A stretch of DNA of 64,000 nucleotides from Ehretia macrophylla. Taxonomy: Eukaryota > Streptophyta > Magnoliopsida > Boraginales > Ehretiaceae. Under the pieces are notes generated by a model that saw only the letters and a program-made list of their open reading frames with translations, was not told the origin of the DNA and ran no database searches. Position 1 is the stretch's first letter. Each line of letters begins with the position of its first letter. Of the stretch, positions 48,726 to 61,380 are shown piece after piece. The stretch is taken from positions 5,530,501-5,594,500 of the forward strand of contig CM075770.1 in NCBI GenBank assembly GCA_037974665.1. The letters are read 5' to 3'. Position numbers and translations under genes: made by a program.

Positions 48726-50305
48726 TGATAAATCTATATTTTTAGTAATTTTAACCCATCAAATCATGTATATTACATTATTATTTCAAGTTTAATTGTA
48801 TATTTTACACATTTTTAGTGCAATATAGGTTTTAAAGAAGAAAGAGCATAAACGGCCACAAAAACCAACACTTGAACAAGAAATTCAGTACAACACTAGT
48901 GAAGAATGGTAGAACAAAATCAAAACGAGCAATTCGAGATTGAATTTGGCCAAACAGAGTGCAGAAATAGATTCAAGACGCTGAGAAACCTTGAAATAAA
49001 CCTGGTCAACTTTTGGTCAACGGTCAATGGTCAAAGTCAACGAGCCGGTCAAAGTCAAAGTTCGGAGTCAAAGTTCACTTACCACAGCCGGAAGGGCGCT
49101 CGAGCGCCCTTTTTTCCCACTCGAGTGCCACTTTTTGCAAATGGCAGACAAATGAGCGGCTGAATGCGGACGGAAAGCGAAAGAAAAAAATAAAAAATTT
49201 AAAAGTGCAGAAGGGCGCTCGAGCGCGCCTGACTATCGAGCGCCCTCCTGAAATCTTGCCTATAAATACCACGGTTTTCATTGTTGAAAATCGTACCATT
49301 TTTCTCTCATAGCTTAATTTCTGCTATTTTAATGTTTGTGAAGTGAGTTGTGAATGTTTTAATTATTATTTTTGGTTGTGTGCAAAGTTTTAATCTCGAT
49401 GGGAGGGTCTAGTAAGCCATCAGCATATCGAAATCATATCGGTCTATCGAAATCCGTTCAACACGATAAGTATTTTTGGTTTTGATTTTCGTTATAATTT
49501 CTTGTACTTTAAAGTTTATCATGACACACTAGACATGAGATTCGGGGTGGTACGTGTGAGGTTACTCTTGTATATATGTTTTGATTCAAATTTATTAAAG
49601 TCTCGTATTTTTATTTTTAAGTATTCTTTGATTAATTATGCGTATACTTATAGTTATGTTATATTTAATTGAAAGTACATATATGCCCGATTTTGTAAAC
49701 CAGTGGCAATACGAGACTATCTCGAATGGATTCTAGTTTGGTTGTACCGACACCTCTAGATTACATAAGTGAACGATTAATTGAGATATTGGATATCGTT
49801 AGGTTATACCAACACATCCAGTCTTGCGAATTAATTAATCTTATTACTTACGTAATTAAAGGTTCATTTCAATAGTAGGAGCTTGTAGCCCTATTTCTAA
49901 TAGACTTAACTTTTAATCTGAATCAATAACTTTGTACTTGCATATACTGAACTATAACCACCCTGAATCATTTACCCTTTAGAATTTCATTTTTTGTTGA
50001 CTGTTGTAATTCTTCAATTTAATACCCTTGTTCAATTCACTCTTGGATCTTGTTACTACCATATCTTTTGACATTTTGAGGACATTTCTTGGACTTAATT
50101 TACCATACTTTTAGACTTTTGGACTTAATCAAACTTATCCGTTATGGGAGATAGTCGAACAATTCTAAATTAAGGACTTAACTTAACTTGATAACTCAAT
50201 CTCTGTGAATCAACCCTCCACTCGCCACAGTTAGAGGTAATTCAAGGTAAGCAATATTTTCAATCATTTAACCTTACTATTTTTTAGCGCAAAATGACGC
50301 GATCA
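48726..50305 (+). repeat. Gypsy 3' LTR
   Basis: 1580 bp, TGATAAATC...GCGATCA. Contains CTCGAG palindromes at 49095-49108 and 49214-49226 before the TATAAATA at 49261. Followed by the target duplication AAAAT. Confidence 0.92.
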
Positions 50306-52455
50306 AAAATCAAAACTCAAACCACTAGGCTACAATGCATATGTTTATTTCAGATATAAACAATTTCTTCAAGAAAAGCAACTCGAGATAATTACCATAA
50401 TACTTTTAAAATATCATCAGTATGCAACTAAGATATATTAAAACACTTAAGTTTCATCAATAATATTTAATCAAAAAGTCTAAACAAAATATCTAAACCA
50501 TTATACTTTGAAAATATCATAATTATTTTGCTAAAACATATAAAAGATCAATATGAGTTTCATCAATAATCCATCAAAAAGTGTAAACATCACAAGAAAA
50601 CATGAAAAAATTGTAAACTTACATACTTCTATTCTATTTAATCAAGACAACCATACGGAAATGGAGGGGAAAAGTTATGGGAAATAATTTGTTTAAGTGA
50701 AAATTTTTAGCACATTTGAAATAGTATGACAAATGATAATTTTGTCAAGACAAAAATAAAATTTGTTAAAAGATAAGTGGAAAAGTAAAGGAATTGGTAA
50801 AATAAAATAAAAAAATTGTCCACTTGGCGGTTTGAAACAAAAAAATAAGTTTAGTGGGTGATTTGAGACTTCGCATTATTAATAATGTGGTAAATGATGA
50901 TTTTGTCTAGTTATTAACGTCGGAGATCCATTAAACTATTTGGAAAATTTAACAAAGTAGGTAAAATGAAACAGAAGATTAGTTTAGTGAGTCATTTGAA
51001 ATAAAAAAAAAAAGTTTAATATGTAATTTGAAATTTCATGCAAGTTTAATGGCTAGTGTGCAATTTACCCTTATAATTTTATCCTCATGCTATTGGATGA
51101 TAGGCCGATTATAGTTGCTTGTTTTCTCCTTAGCTTCATTTGGTGTTAGACAATAAATAAATTTAATAAATTCCTTTATAATAACTTGAACTTTTAAATG
51201 AGGTAATAACTTAACACAGTATCAAAGCTCAAGTTACTAAAAGGTTGTAGATTTAGTCTCGTCGTTATCCATTTAAAAAAATAAAACATCTACATGCAAA
51301 GCTCCAAAACAATTTCGTCTAGACATGTGGGGTGTGTTAACATAATAAATAAATTTAATAAACTCTATGCAGGCATGTGCTGATAACAACAAATAAATAT
51401 AATAAATTCTAACAACTTAATCTGTTAGGTGAAGTGGTAACTTAACATTTGAGAATTGATTTTGCATATTTCTCATTGTAATACATGCAAAAATAATTGA
51501 ATTGGTGTGTGGTATCTTATTGCATCTAAATATTAACTTGCGGAAAAGGCAAGGGAATTTAATTGTGATTAGTGAATGTAATAAACGAAGCGGAGACTAA
51601 AGAAAGAAGATGAGGGGAAAATGGTCGGGAAGGTGGGTGAAGACCATGCATGTATAAGTTACTTGTGCACTTCTTTTTTTCCTTTATATTTATGAGGGGA
51701 ACACTCAAACTCATATCAAGGTTTAAATATAACATTGTTCTCAAGAGGTATAGTTAGGCATTGGAGCCCATCTAGATTGGTCTCAGGAAGAATATCTTTT
51801 TGACTAATTTGATCATTAAATGCAAGTAAGTTTCTCGTCAATGTTTAAAGTGAAATTTATTACTAGGATAACTTCTTGGGGTTTACATTGTATAAAGTAT
51901 TGTTTTATTCATTCTTGTATAAAGAAAGCAATTCTGGGGCAGAATGATTATGTGAGTTGTTGAAAGCGAAGGTAAACTTGAGATTTTGTCATATTGTAGC
52001 CCAATAGGTAGTCGTTAATTTTCCCATTTCAGAAAGAAACCATCTCCGATTGCGGATAAATTAAATAAACAAAGATGGACTAATTTATGTATGGACGTCT
52101 TTATACAAACACTAGTGTCTGTCGAAAATTTTCAATCAAGTCGTTGGCCCCGTCAATTACCATATCATGTATACCCGACAAATAATATAAAAAATTTACA
52201 CGTCACGTCAATTCATATTGATTCATTCGTATGGATTTTTATATTTTCGTAACATATAACGTTATAAGAGAAATTTAATAATAATAATTTAAACCTTCAC
52301 TTCATCGTAACTGCTTTGATAGTTTCACAACCTTTGAATTTCTTTTGTGATATTATTAGGTTATAAGAGGATCCAAGTCTCATATGAAACAAAGCATTTT
52401 ATTCAAAGGTTACGGCCAATCATAAAACTCCATTCAATAAGTGAAACATATTAGT
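50306..52455. repeat. Repeat block R, copy c, right part
   Basis: Continues block R from 36666. The right arm of transposon T ends at 51070. Almost identical to 61381-63531 (about 1% differences by eye). The 61-codon minus-strand frame at 51559-51744 is shared with copy d but looks non-coding. Confidence 0.85.
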
Positions 52456-52967
52456 AACAAATATTTATCTCAAAAAAACAAAAAAATTACCTCCAATCCG
52501 ATTTAAGCCGTGCGTGTGTAGCTTTGAAAATGAGTGGATAGATAAATTACTGGGTTTGCCTTGTGGTGAGAGAGAGAAGTGGAAAGTGAAAACAAAGAAA
52601 AGTTATAAAAGTAGCTTTTAGATTTTTGTGTTTTGTCTGACATTTATTAGGTATATATATAATTTTTTTTTTTTAAGTCAGTGTCAATTTACGAATATAG
52701 TGAGAAGTGAGTTAGGGCACCCCTGGGACAAAGATCCCTCCGCCAATTTACGAATATAGTGAAGGGTAAGTAAGGGTACCCTTGGGACAAAGATTCCTCT
52801 GCTATTGGGTCAACTAATTCAAACTTTGAATATTCAATTCTTGGGTGTAACAATAATTCCTTTGCTGTCGATGTCATCTCATTAGTCAAGTAAAGTAAAT
52901 CAATTAAATTAACAAATTGATGCTATATAAATTCTCATGTTGCTCGACCTAGCTCCTCACATAGGCA
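52456..52967 (+). promoter_or_regulatory. Upstream region of COQ2-like copy 2
   Basis: Homologous to 22303-22743 but joined directly to block R. TATA box TATATAAA at 52924-52931. A 59 bp segment starting CAATTTACGAATATAGTGA and ending at CCTCCGC is tandemly doubled (52685-52743 and 52744-52802); copy 1 has one unit. The G-box palindrome of copy 1 is missing. Confidence 0.7.
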
Positions 52968-55900
52968 ATGGCTCTGTATCGTCCTTCAAGAGTCTGCCAT
53001 GGCTTGGATCGCCATTCCTGTGTCTTATTGCCTTCCAAATCTCCCAATCACACAAAAATAATGCCTAGTTTCTATAGTCAATCCAAAGATAACCTCAGTT
53101 TGGGCAGCATCAAATCTGGTCACTTGAACAATTTTCCTTTCATCATTTCCACACTACTAGGTAGTGCACGACCAGGACAAACCCCTCATCGTTCCCGGTT
53201 TGTAATAACATCCGCACAATCTGAGGCAAAAATTGAGGAAGTGTCTTGGGTTGATTTGTATCTACCAGAAAAAGCTAGGCTTTATGCACGCCTAGCACGA
53301 GTTGAGAAGCCTATTGGCACTTGGTTGCTTGCATGGCCTTTTATGTGGCAAGTTATTTGTCCCAAACTCAAGGGTAGATCTAGGGTTTTTTTCTCAACGA
53401 GAATTGTAACACGTAATTTGATACATATACGAATATATCACTGTTATGTGTGGACTAATTAATTAATTTTTTGAATTAAATACATAAATATTTAAAGAAT
53501 TTTATAGGGTCAATGGAGCTTGTAGCACTTGAATTTGGATTATTTCATATCATACGATGTTATGCAAGAGATTCAATTGATTGTGGTGATATTTTCAGGT
53601 CATTTAATTATAACTGTAGGGGCATATCATTACATTAGACCTCTTCATGGACATGTTATAAATTATTATTAGATCTTTTTCGTAACATTTTAAGGAATGA
53701 GAAGATACAAATCCGCAGCGCTCACGGGGTCTAAGCTAAATTCGTTCCCCCTGAGACCTATCTATGAAATATTTTCTATATTAAAATTGCTATTGATAAT
53801 ATTGTTAATTGGACTGATTCTTTATTTTTAACCTACCTGTGCTCAGGTCAGTGGCATTGGCAGGGAATCCGGGAAGCCTTCCTGATGTGGGAATATTGGC
53901 ATTGTTTAGTATTTGGTCTGTGGCTATACGGGGTGCTGCATGTACAATTAACGATTATTTTGATCGAGACTATGATAAGCAGGTTTGGAGCTTTACATTT
54001 TTGGTTATGGCCATATTACTGCTCGTTAAAGTTAAACATTTATGCCCCAAGGCCATGGTCCAGTAGTAGGAGGTGAAATTGCTCCTACAAGTTTGCAGGT
54101 CTACACCCTCATTGTTCTAGAGTTTCGCATTTAACTAACTTGGTCCATGTGTTTGTTGCACCTGTTAGTTTACTAGTTGGTGGATAATTCGGTGGTTGGT
54201 CTCTGCTAGCTGGGCTCTCACATCATCTAAAAAAAATATTAAACATTTATGCTTTCATGTTCCACCAAATTAAAGAGAAAGAAAAAGAGAAAACATACTA
54301 CCACATTTTTTATATGTTGTAACATTTTAAACTATTGCAAAAGAGCTAAAAACTGTAGTGAATGATCACTGTAACTACTGTATATAGTCTTGTTGTAAAT
54401 TCTCTATTATAATGATTTTTTGTAAATAACAAACGGTTTAGAAATCCGTTGGAATTAAATTATAATTTAAAACCGTTGGGAAAAAAATAATTGATACTTC
54501 ATGAATAATTATTAACAAAAAGTGATAAAAGAAATTTTAACCGTTGCAATTAATTAAAACTATTGCAAAAAGTTTTAGCTTATACAAAGATTAAAAAATG
54601 GTCGCAATTAGACATGTATTGCAATGATTTCATTATTTTTTTAATTGAATTGTTGTAAAAAAGCAAAAATGTTGTAGTGACATATAAGGGACCCATTTAG
54701 GGTTTTACTGAATCAGCTCGAACAAATTCATGTTCCTTTTTCATGGTGTTTTTAAAAGAGGAGTTTAGAATAAAAACAAGAGGCCTGGTAAGCAACTTTA
54801 GAATAACAGAAATGGAACGTATAAGATAGCTTTACAATCTCAGTATTATTTTTACATATTTTTGTTGTTCATGTCTAACCTTTGTAGTACTGTTATTGAC
54901 GTCGTACGAACACTTGATATATATATAAATATTTGCAGGTAGAACGGACAAAAACAAGGCCAATGGCAAGTGGGGCTGTGTCACCAGCTGAAGGGCTTTG
55001 TTTTTTAGGTTTTCAAACGCTTCTTGGTCTAGGGCCTCTTCTTCGTATGAATAGTTTTAGGTTAATTTTCACATCCTCTTTAATTAATTTATATTTTTTC
55101 TTTTATGATTTCTTAGTTTTATCATGGGAATTCTCTGATTAATACCAACTTGTCATGCTTACCATATTCTCAACAAAAAAAAAAAAAAAAAAACCTATCA
55201 CGAAGATTCGTATCGTGAAAAAATGAATGATGCTTTGAGTCACTCGTCTCCCTTTACGAGTAATATACAATAATACTCTGGAAATTAAATGTATATTGTA
55301 AAAATTAATCGCGCGGTATCCATTACGTATGCATTTGACTCTATTTTCTTGCTGCAGCCAAATACTGGGGGCTTTACATATGCCTTTCTTGGTTGCATAT
55401 CCACTAATGAAGAGGATTACGTATTGGGTAATTTGTTAGAAGCTTTTTCTACTGTTCATGCGTCTTTATGATTTCTCTGTCCACTTATTCATGATATATA
55501 TGTAAACAAAACCAAATTAAGCCTAATCCCATTAAGTGAGATCGACGATATGGATCTGATGATACCATTATTTCTATTGAGGGTCATGTTTTCCATTAGC
55601 TCCGTCATTGGTATATATATATATAATGAATTGCTTAACGAAACCCTTCTGATTTTGGTGGTGTTTTGCTGCAGCCTCAAGCTTTTCTGGGTTTAGCGGC
55701 TAACTGGGGAGCTTTATTAGGTTGGACTGTTGTCAAAGGAAGTATTGATCATGCTGTTGTGCTTCCACTTTACATCTCTGGTTTTTTCTGGACGCTTGTT
55801 TATGATACCATTTATGCGCATCAGGTAAACGTATGAAAATACAGAGACTGCGTGGGTTTTGCTAGCTTATATGAAAAAGGGGTTCTAGACTCAGTAATTT

Positions 55901-57421
55901 TCTTCAAAACAATTACCACTTGGATGGAAAAGATGGTAATAACAGTAACACAATCTTTTCGTATATCTAATTGGGTTACTGATGGGTGCATTTGCTGTCT
56001 GAAAGACTGGTCCACTTTAGATATTAAGCCTTTGATTGCATTAATTTTGACATAGATGCATCTCTTTCTATTTAGGTACCTATTGCATAATGCTAACTCT
56101 AACTGTCGATCTATTTTTTCCTATGACAACTCCAATATCCTTTTTATTTTTTCACTATAATAGAGAACATTCATTATTTTTATAATTAGGGATTTTCTAT
56201 TTAGTTTCATTCTAACAACACTCTCTATTTTTAGTCACTCCATATTTTAGTTTTACTCTAACATACTCACTTCAAGCACACATACAAAAAAAAAAAAAAA
56301 AAAAAAGGATCCATAATATTTGTTGAGGCTTCAAAGAGAATTGGGGCTTCGAATTTTAGAAAGCCCCTGATAGAGAGGTTGTTAGAGAAGATTTTGGAGA
56401 TTTGACTCATTAAATTGACTAAAAATTATTATAAGAACCTGTTAGAGATGGCCTAAGAAGATTGTAAACATTTACATTTGTCTACATACATTTATCTTAA
56501 TATAGTTTTATGTGTTCACTTTGAAATATAGTATTCGTTCTTTACTATATAATGGTGTACAAGATGGTTGACATTTGGAGAATCATGTGACAACAATTAT
56601 TGTTGTTATATTAAATACTTTGTTTGTGCTTGTAGGACAAAGAAGATGATGTGAAAGCGGGTGTTAAATCTACAGCCTTACTGTTTGGAGATTCAACAAA
56701 AAAGTGGATAACAGGTTTTGGAATAGCGTCCATGAGTCTTCTTGCTCTTAGTGGATTCAATGCTAATATTGGTATTTATATGAAAATATTTTTATGTTTA
56801 ATTTAAGTTATATATAGATTTTTTTTTTTACTGATAATGTTTTGGGTTTTGCTTTTTCTTTTCTTTTTCCTTGTGGGATTAGGATCGTCATATTATGTAC
56901 TTTTGGGATTAGCATCTGCCCACTTTGCTTGGCAGATTTGGACAGTTGATTTATCATGTCCTGCAGATTGCAACAGCAAGTAAGTATTTGCTCAGTTAGG
57001 AAATTTTTTTGAATCACTCTGGATGATGTCAGTCTCTCACATATTTGTGGGTCTCACATGTGGAAATTTTTTATTAAGAAGAAGACAAGTTTGATTTACC
57101 TATAAATTGCATTATTTTTTGAATATTTTTTTTTAATCTGCCACTAATCTTCCCACAATAAATACATGGCTTTTTTTTTTAGACTTGTAACTATTGAATT
57201 CTGTTATTTACAATTTCCACATAGTGAAGTAATTGATACAACTCATTTATTAACCTTTTATGCTATAGATTTAAGCCTATTTTGTTATCCTTCATCATAT
57301 TTTTAGTTTGTACATATTAACTTAGTTTCTTGTTAATCTTGTGATCTTTAGGTTTGTGTCCAATACGTGGTTTGGTGCTATCGTCTTCATTGCAATTCTA
57401 TTTGGAAAAGTCTTTCCCTAA
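52968..57421 (+). CDS. 4-hydroxybenzoate polyprenyltransferase-like (COQ2/PPT1-type UbiA) copy 2
   Basis: Tandem paralog of the gene at 22744 with the same eight exons: 52968-53347, 53847-53982, 54939-55060, 55358-55427, 55675-55824, 56636-56771, 56883-56979, 57352-57421; 1161 nt, 386 aa, no stop. Exon 1 starts two codons later (MALYRPS against MAMALYRPP). The GC donor of intron 1 (GCAAGT at 53348) is kept, and so are the Asp-rich motifs, NDYFDRDYD and AHQDKEDD. Around twenty residues differ from copy 1, spread over the protein. The most striking is exon 5: FLGLAANWG where copy 1 has FLGLMFNWG and the family usually has FLGLTFNWG; nearby DP is DH. Intact frame, splice sites and TATA box suggest an active gene. 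Function is inferred as for copy 1, and the changes could alter acceptor or donor choice. Confidence 0.9.
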
Positions 57422-58668
57422 TGGTATAAAAATCTTTAATTTGCAGTATTGTTTAGATAGTACTCTTCAAATTTGAGTCTTGCAATATGATTATATAAAA
57501 AATACTATCAATTCTAGATTGAATTTAAGTTACAAAAATACATTGAGATGTTCTTATGTTGATTTGCAGGAAAAGAATAAGTTGGAATCAACATACATTA
57601 ATGGTGGAGAAGATCAAACATTGCTATATATGACTCTATTACACCACTCTCATTGCTTTGATATATTGGTATCCTTATTGTGTATGGTTTACCCCTAGGG
57701 GTGGTCTTGCTTTATGTAATAATGGAAAGGTGCACAAATGATGCACGTACTATTTTGGTGTCATACAACATGTACACTTATATATATCAATTCTCATATC
57801 ATATAATATATTTCTTCATTTTATATCAAAAAATGAAATAGGACGAAAGGACTTTAAGCACGCCTTCAATATTTCGTCTACTCCCGATATTTGAAAGATT
57901 AGTTTTTTTTATTTTTTGTCAAGAGAACTTTTTTCGTAGTAATTGTTAACCTTACAAGATTTCTAGAACCATAAATATACATGAAATATTATTTTTATAT
58001 AATTTCATAATTTTATAGCAATTTTTTCAAAAATTGGGTGAAGTATTTATTAGAAAATGTTGCTCCAAAAACTTCAAGTTTGACTAGAATATGTCAAAGA
58101 TGATATCTAATTTGGGCCACAGGGTGTAAACTAAATTATTTTACTTTTCTTTTTTAGTATTACCCATTCACAAATCCCTTCACAATTTTAAGTTATATTG
58201 AATAAAATATTAACAATTACCTCCTGAATTATTTTCTTTTTTTCTTTCTAAAGTCATCCATCAAAGATCCTTCAATACAATTAAAAATATATTTAAGTAT
58301 ATATAAAAAGATATCCTGTATTTGCCGGTGTCCACATTTAAGCACAGCTTTACAATGTATGGATCTTTAGATTACATAATAACTAGATGATTACCTTTGC
58401 ATTACACTAGTGCAAAAACACTATTACTCAATCTTAAGGTATAATGGTGGATGAAATAATGTAAATTTAAGAATATATAAGCTCTAATAAGAGTTTTGAA
58501 TATGGTATGATCTAGATTTTAGTGGCTTTTAACACCAACCCTAGGCCTAACACATTCAAAAATGAACTAGTTGCACTAATTGAAATTCTTTCGATTTTGG
58601 GATATTACCAATTGTAACGAAAAATACAAAACTTACGTGTTTTGATTTAAATAAAAAAGGAAAGTTGG
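57422..58668. other. 3' flank of COQ2-like copy 2
   Basis: Matches the DNA after copy 1 (27359-28955) apart from the missing MITE and small indels. No gene recognised; the 72-codon frame at 57480 is not kept in copy 1. The match ends abruptly at about 58668, where Gypsy sequence starts. Confidence 0.7.
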
Positions 58669-61380
58669 AACATTGCATGGATTATTTATCAGGTTGTATA
58701 TTTCTTTTTTCTTTGCATTACATAGTTTTTCTTTCATTTAGGTCAATGTAAGACTCGGGTTTGAGGAGGAGGAAAAAGTTGATCCCATCCTGATATCCAA
58801 AAATTTCAAAAAATTTAAAACTTTTACTTCACTTATTCATGATAATTAAAATTGAGTGGTTAATTGTTAAAATATGGTTAGATTATGATAAAATATTTGA
58901 ATTAACTGTGAATTTGGAATGGAAAAATGATTAGCCACTAAGAGTTGAGTTTGTATCTAGATTTTTTTAAAAACCTTGTTAACTATTATTACATCCCAAC
59001 AGCGTCACAAGATTCAATTAGAGTTTTTTTATATTAATTATCAAAAAATGAGTAGATTGAGGTGTTTTCAATGTGAGATATTATGTTTTATTAAAATTTG
59101 ACTTATTTTTCTAGTTTGGTATACTCCTTTAAAAAAATGTATATATTTTTAAAAAAATGAATAGATGACTCATTCAACGTTATATCAAAAGTGTTGATTC
59201 AAGAAACAGAGACATAAAAAGAATTTATAACAAATGCTTTCTTCTAACCATTTTTTAGCATTTTTGTTATGAAAAAGCTATCAATATAAATCTTGCCAGA
59301 CAAGTCTTCTTTTACCAAACACAGTTCAACTGAAGAAAGGAAGTCATTAAATCAACCAACATCTACCATTGGGGTCATCTATTCATAAAAAATAAAAAAT
59401 AAAATATTTATAAAAAACTTTAAAAAAGAAGAAAAAAAAATATATAAAATCTAAGGGAGTATTACACGATTTGGAAGGTAGTTGAGTTTTAACATTTCAT
59501 GACTATCCATAAAAAATTTTTTCGATTTTACAAATTTTCCATGATTAATTTATTTACTTATTAATTGAGTTACAAGTCCTTAAAAAAACTAGAAAGATTT
59601 TTTTTTTTTTTTTGCAATTAAGTTGGTTTATGTTCTTCTAGATACAAAACGATTTCTTGGAGTGGAATTGTTTGGAAGACAAACACATTGTTAATTTTGT
59701 ATTTTATAAAATCTAACTGTATGAATACATTGACTGCTTAAATTTAATATTTTTGTATCTATGAAGTAATTGATGCCTTTACTTGAGGACAAGCAAAAAA
59801 TGGGTTTGAGGAGGTTGATAAATCCATATTTTTAGTAATTTTAACCCATCAAATCATGAATATTGCATTATTATTTCAAGCTTAATTGTATATTTTACAC
59901 AATTTTAGTGCAATATAGGTTTTGAACAAGAAATAGCAAAAATGGCCACAAAAACCAACATTTGAACAAGAAATTCAGCGCAGCACTAGTGAAGAATGGT
60001 AGAACGGCTTTAAAACAAGCAATTCGAGATTGAATTTGGCCAAACCAAGTGTGAAAACGGATTCAGGACGCTGAGAAATCTTAAAATAGACCTGGTCAAC
60101 TTTTTGGTCAACAGTCAAAATCAACGAGCCAGTCAAAGTCAATGTTCACCTACCACCGCCAGATAGGCGCTCGAGCGCCCTTTTTCCGCACTTGAGCGGC
60201 ATTTTTTGTAAATGACAGACAATTGAATGGCAGAATGCGGACGGAAAAGGACATAAAAAATATAAAAATAAAAAGTGCAGAAGCGTGCTCGAGCGGGCCT
60301 GACTATCGCTCGAGCGCCCTCCTGAAATCTTGCCTATAAATACCACAGTTTTCATTGTTGAAAACCGTACCATTTTTCTCTGATAGCTTAATTCTTGCTA
60401 TTTTAGTGTTTGTGAAATGAGTTGTGAGCGTTTTAATTATTATTTTTAGTTGTGTGCAAAGTTTTAATCCCGAGGGAAGGGTCTAGTGAGCCATCAGCAT
60501 ATCGAAATCATACCGGTATACCAAAATTCGTTCAGCACGATAAGTATTCTTTGATTTTGATTTTCGTTATGATTTTTTGTACTTTAAAGTTTATTATGGC
60601 ACACTAGACCCGAGATTCGGGGTGGTACGTGTAAGGTTAGTCTTGTACATATGTTTTGATTCAGATTTATTAAAGTCTCGTATTTTTATTTTTAAGTGCT
60701 CTTTGATTAATTATGCGTATACTTGTAGTTATGTTATATTTAATTGAAAGTATATATACGCCCGGTTTTGTAAACCAGTGGCAATACGAGACTACCTCGG
60801 ATGGATTCTAGTTTGGTTGTACCGACACCTCCAGGTTACATAAGTGAAAGATTAATTGAAATATTGGATATCGTTAGGTTATACCAACACATCCATTCTT
60901 GCTAATTAATTAATCTTATTTCTTACGTAATTAAAGACTCATTTCAGTAGTGGGAGCTTGTAGCCCTATTTCTGAAGCACTTAACTTTTAATCTGAATCA
61001 ATAACTTTGTACTTGCGTATACCAAGCTATAACCACCCTAAATCATTAACCTTTTAGAATTTCATTTATTGTTGAGTGTTGTAATTCTTCAATTTAATAC
61101 CCTTGTTCAATTCACTCTTGGATCTTGTTACTACCGTATCTTTGGATATTTTAAGGACATTTCTTGGACTTAATTTACCATACTTTTGGACTTTTGGACT
61201 TAATCAAACTTATCCGTTATGAGAGATAATCAAACAATTCTAAATTAAGGACTTAACTTAACTTGATAACCAAATTTCTGTAAATCGACCCTCTACTCGC
61301 CACAGCTAGAGGTAATTCAAGATAAAAAATATTTCCAATCATTTAACCTTACTATTTTTTGGTACAAAACGACGCGATCA
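58669..61380 (+). mobile_element. 5'-truncated Gypsy copy with one LTR
   Basis: From GAACATTGCATGGATTATTT (58674) it follows the 3' untranslated part of the big Gypsy element (47531 on), then a complete LTR at 59816-61380, then the same right flank (AAAATCAAAACTC) as the full element. gag, pol, ORF3 and the 5' LTR are absent. The abrupt left edge at 58668 is a duplication or recombination breakpoint with 3-5 bp of shared sequence (GGAAC-like) in the two source regions. Confidence 0.88.
59816..61380 (+). repeat. Third Gypsy LTR
   Basis: 1565 bp. TATAAATA at 60335-60342, CTCGAG palindromes at 60166-60179 and 60307-60316. In the part I compared (about 480 bp from the TATA box on) it differs from the 5' and the 3' LTR by similar amounts, roughly 7% each. 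Confidence 0.9.

Larger units (their letters stand above)
36667..50305 (+). mobile_element. Athila-like Ty3/Gypsy LTR retrotransposon, full length but inactive
   Basis: 13.6 kb element with about 1.6 kb LTRs (TGATAAATC...GCGATCA), exact 5 bp target duplication AAAAT (36662-36666 and 50306-50310), and a tRNA-Asp type primer site. It has gag, protease, RT, RNase H and integrase in Gypsy order, a long spacer, then a third ORF before the 3' LTR: the Athila arrangement. It is inserted inside transposon T copy c, so it is younger than that element. The LTRs differ by roughly 7-8% in the stretch I compared, and gag-pol has many stops and frameshifts, so it is an old, dead copy. Confidence 0.93.

Noticed and set aside
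36667..50305. Integrated plant pararetrovirus or virus copy
   Set aside because: The tRNA-Asp primer site, paired LTRs, 5 bp target duplication and gag-pol-ORF3 order are those of an Athila-type retrotransposon; no movement protein or viral coat signature was seen.
51559..51744. 61-codon minus-strand frame identical at 62639-62824
   Set aside because: Identity only reflects the recent 11 kb duplication; the copy a equivalent is not an open frame of this form and there is no family match.
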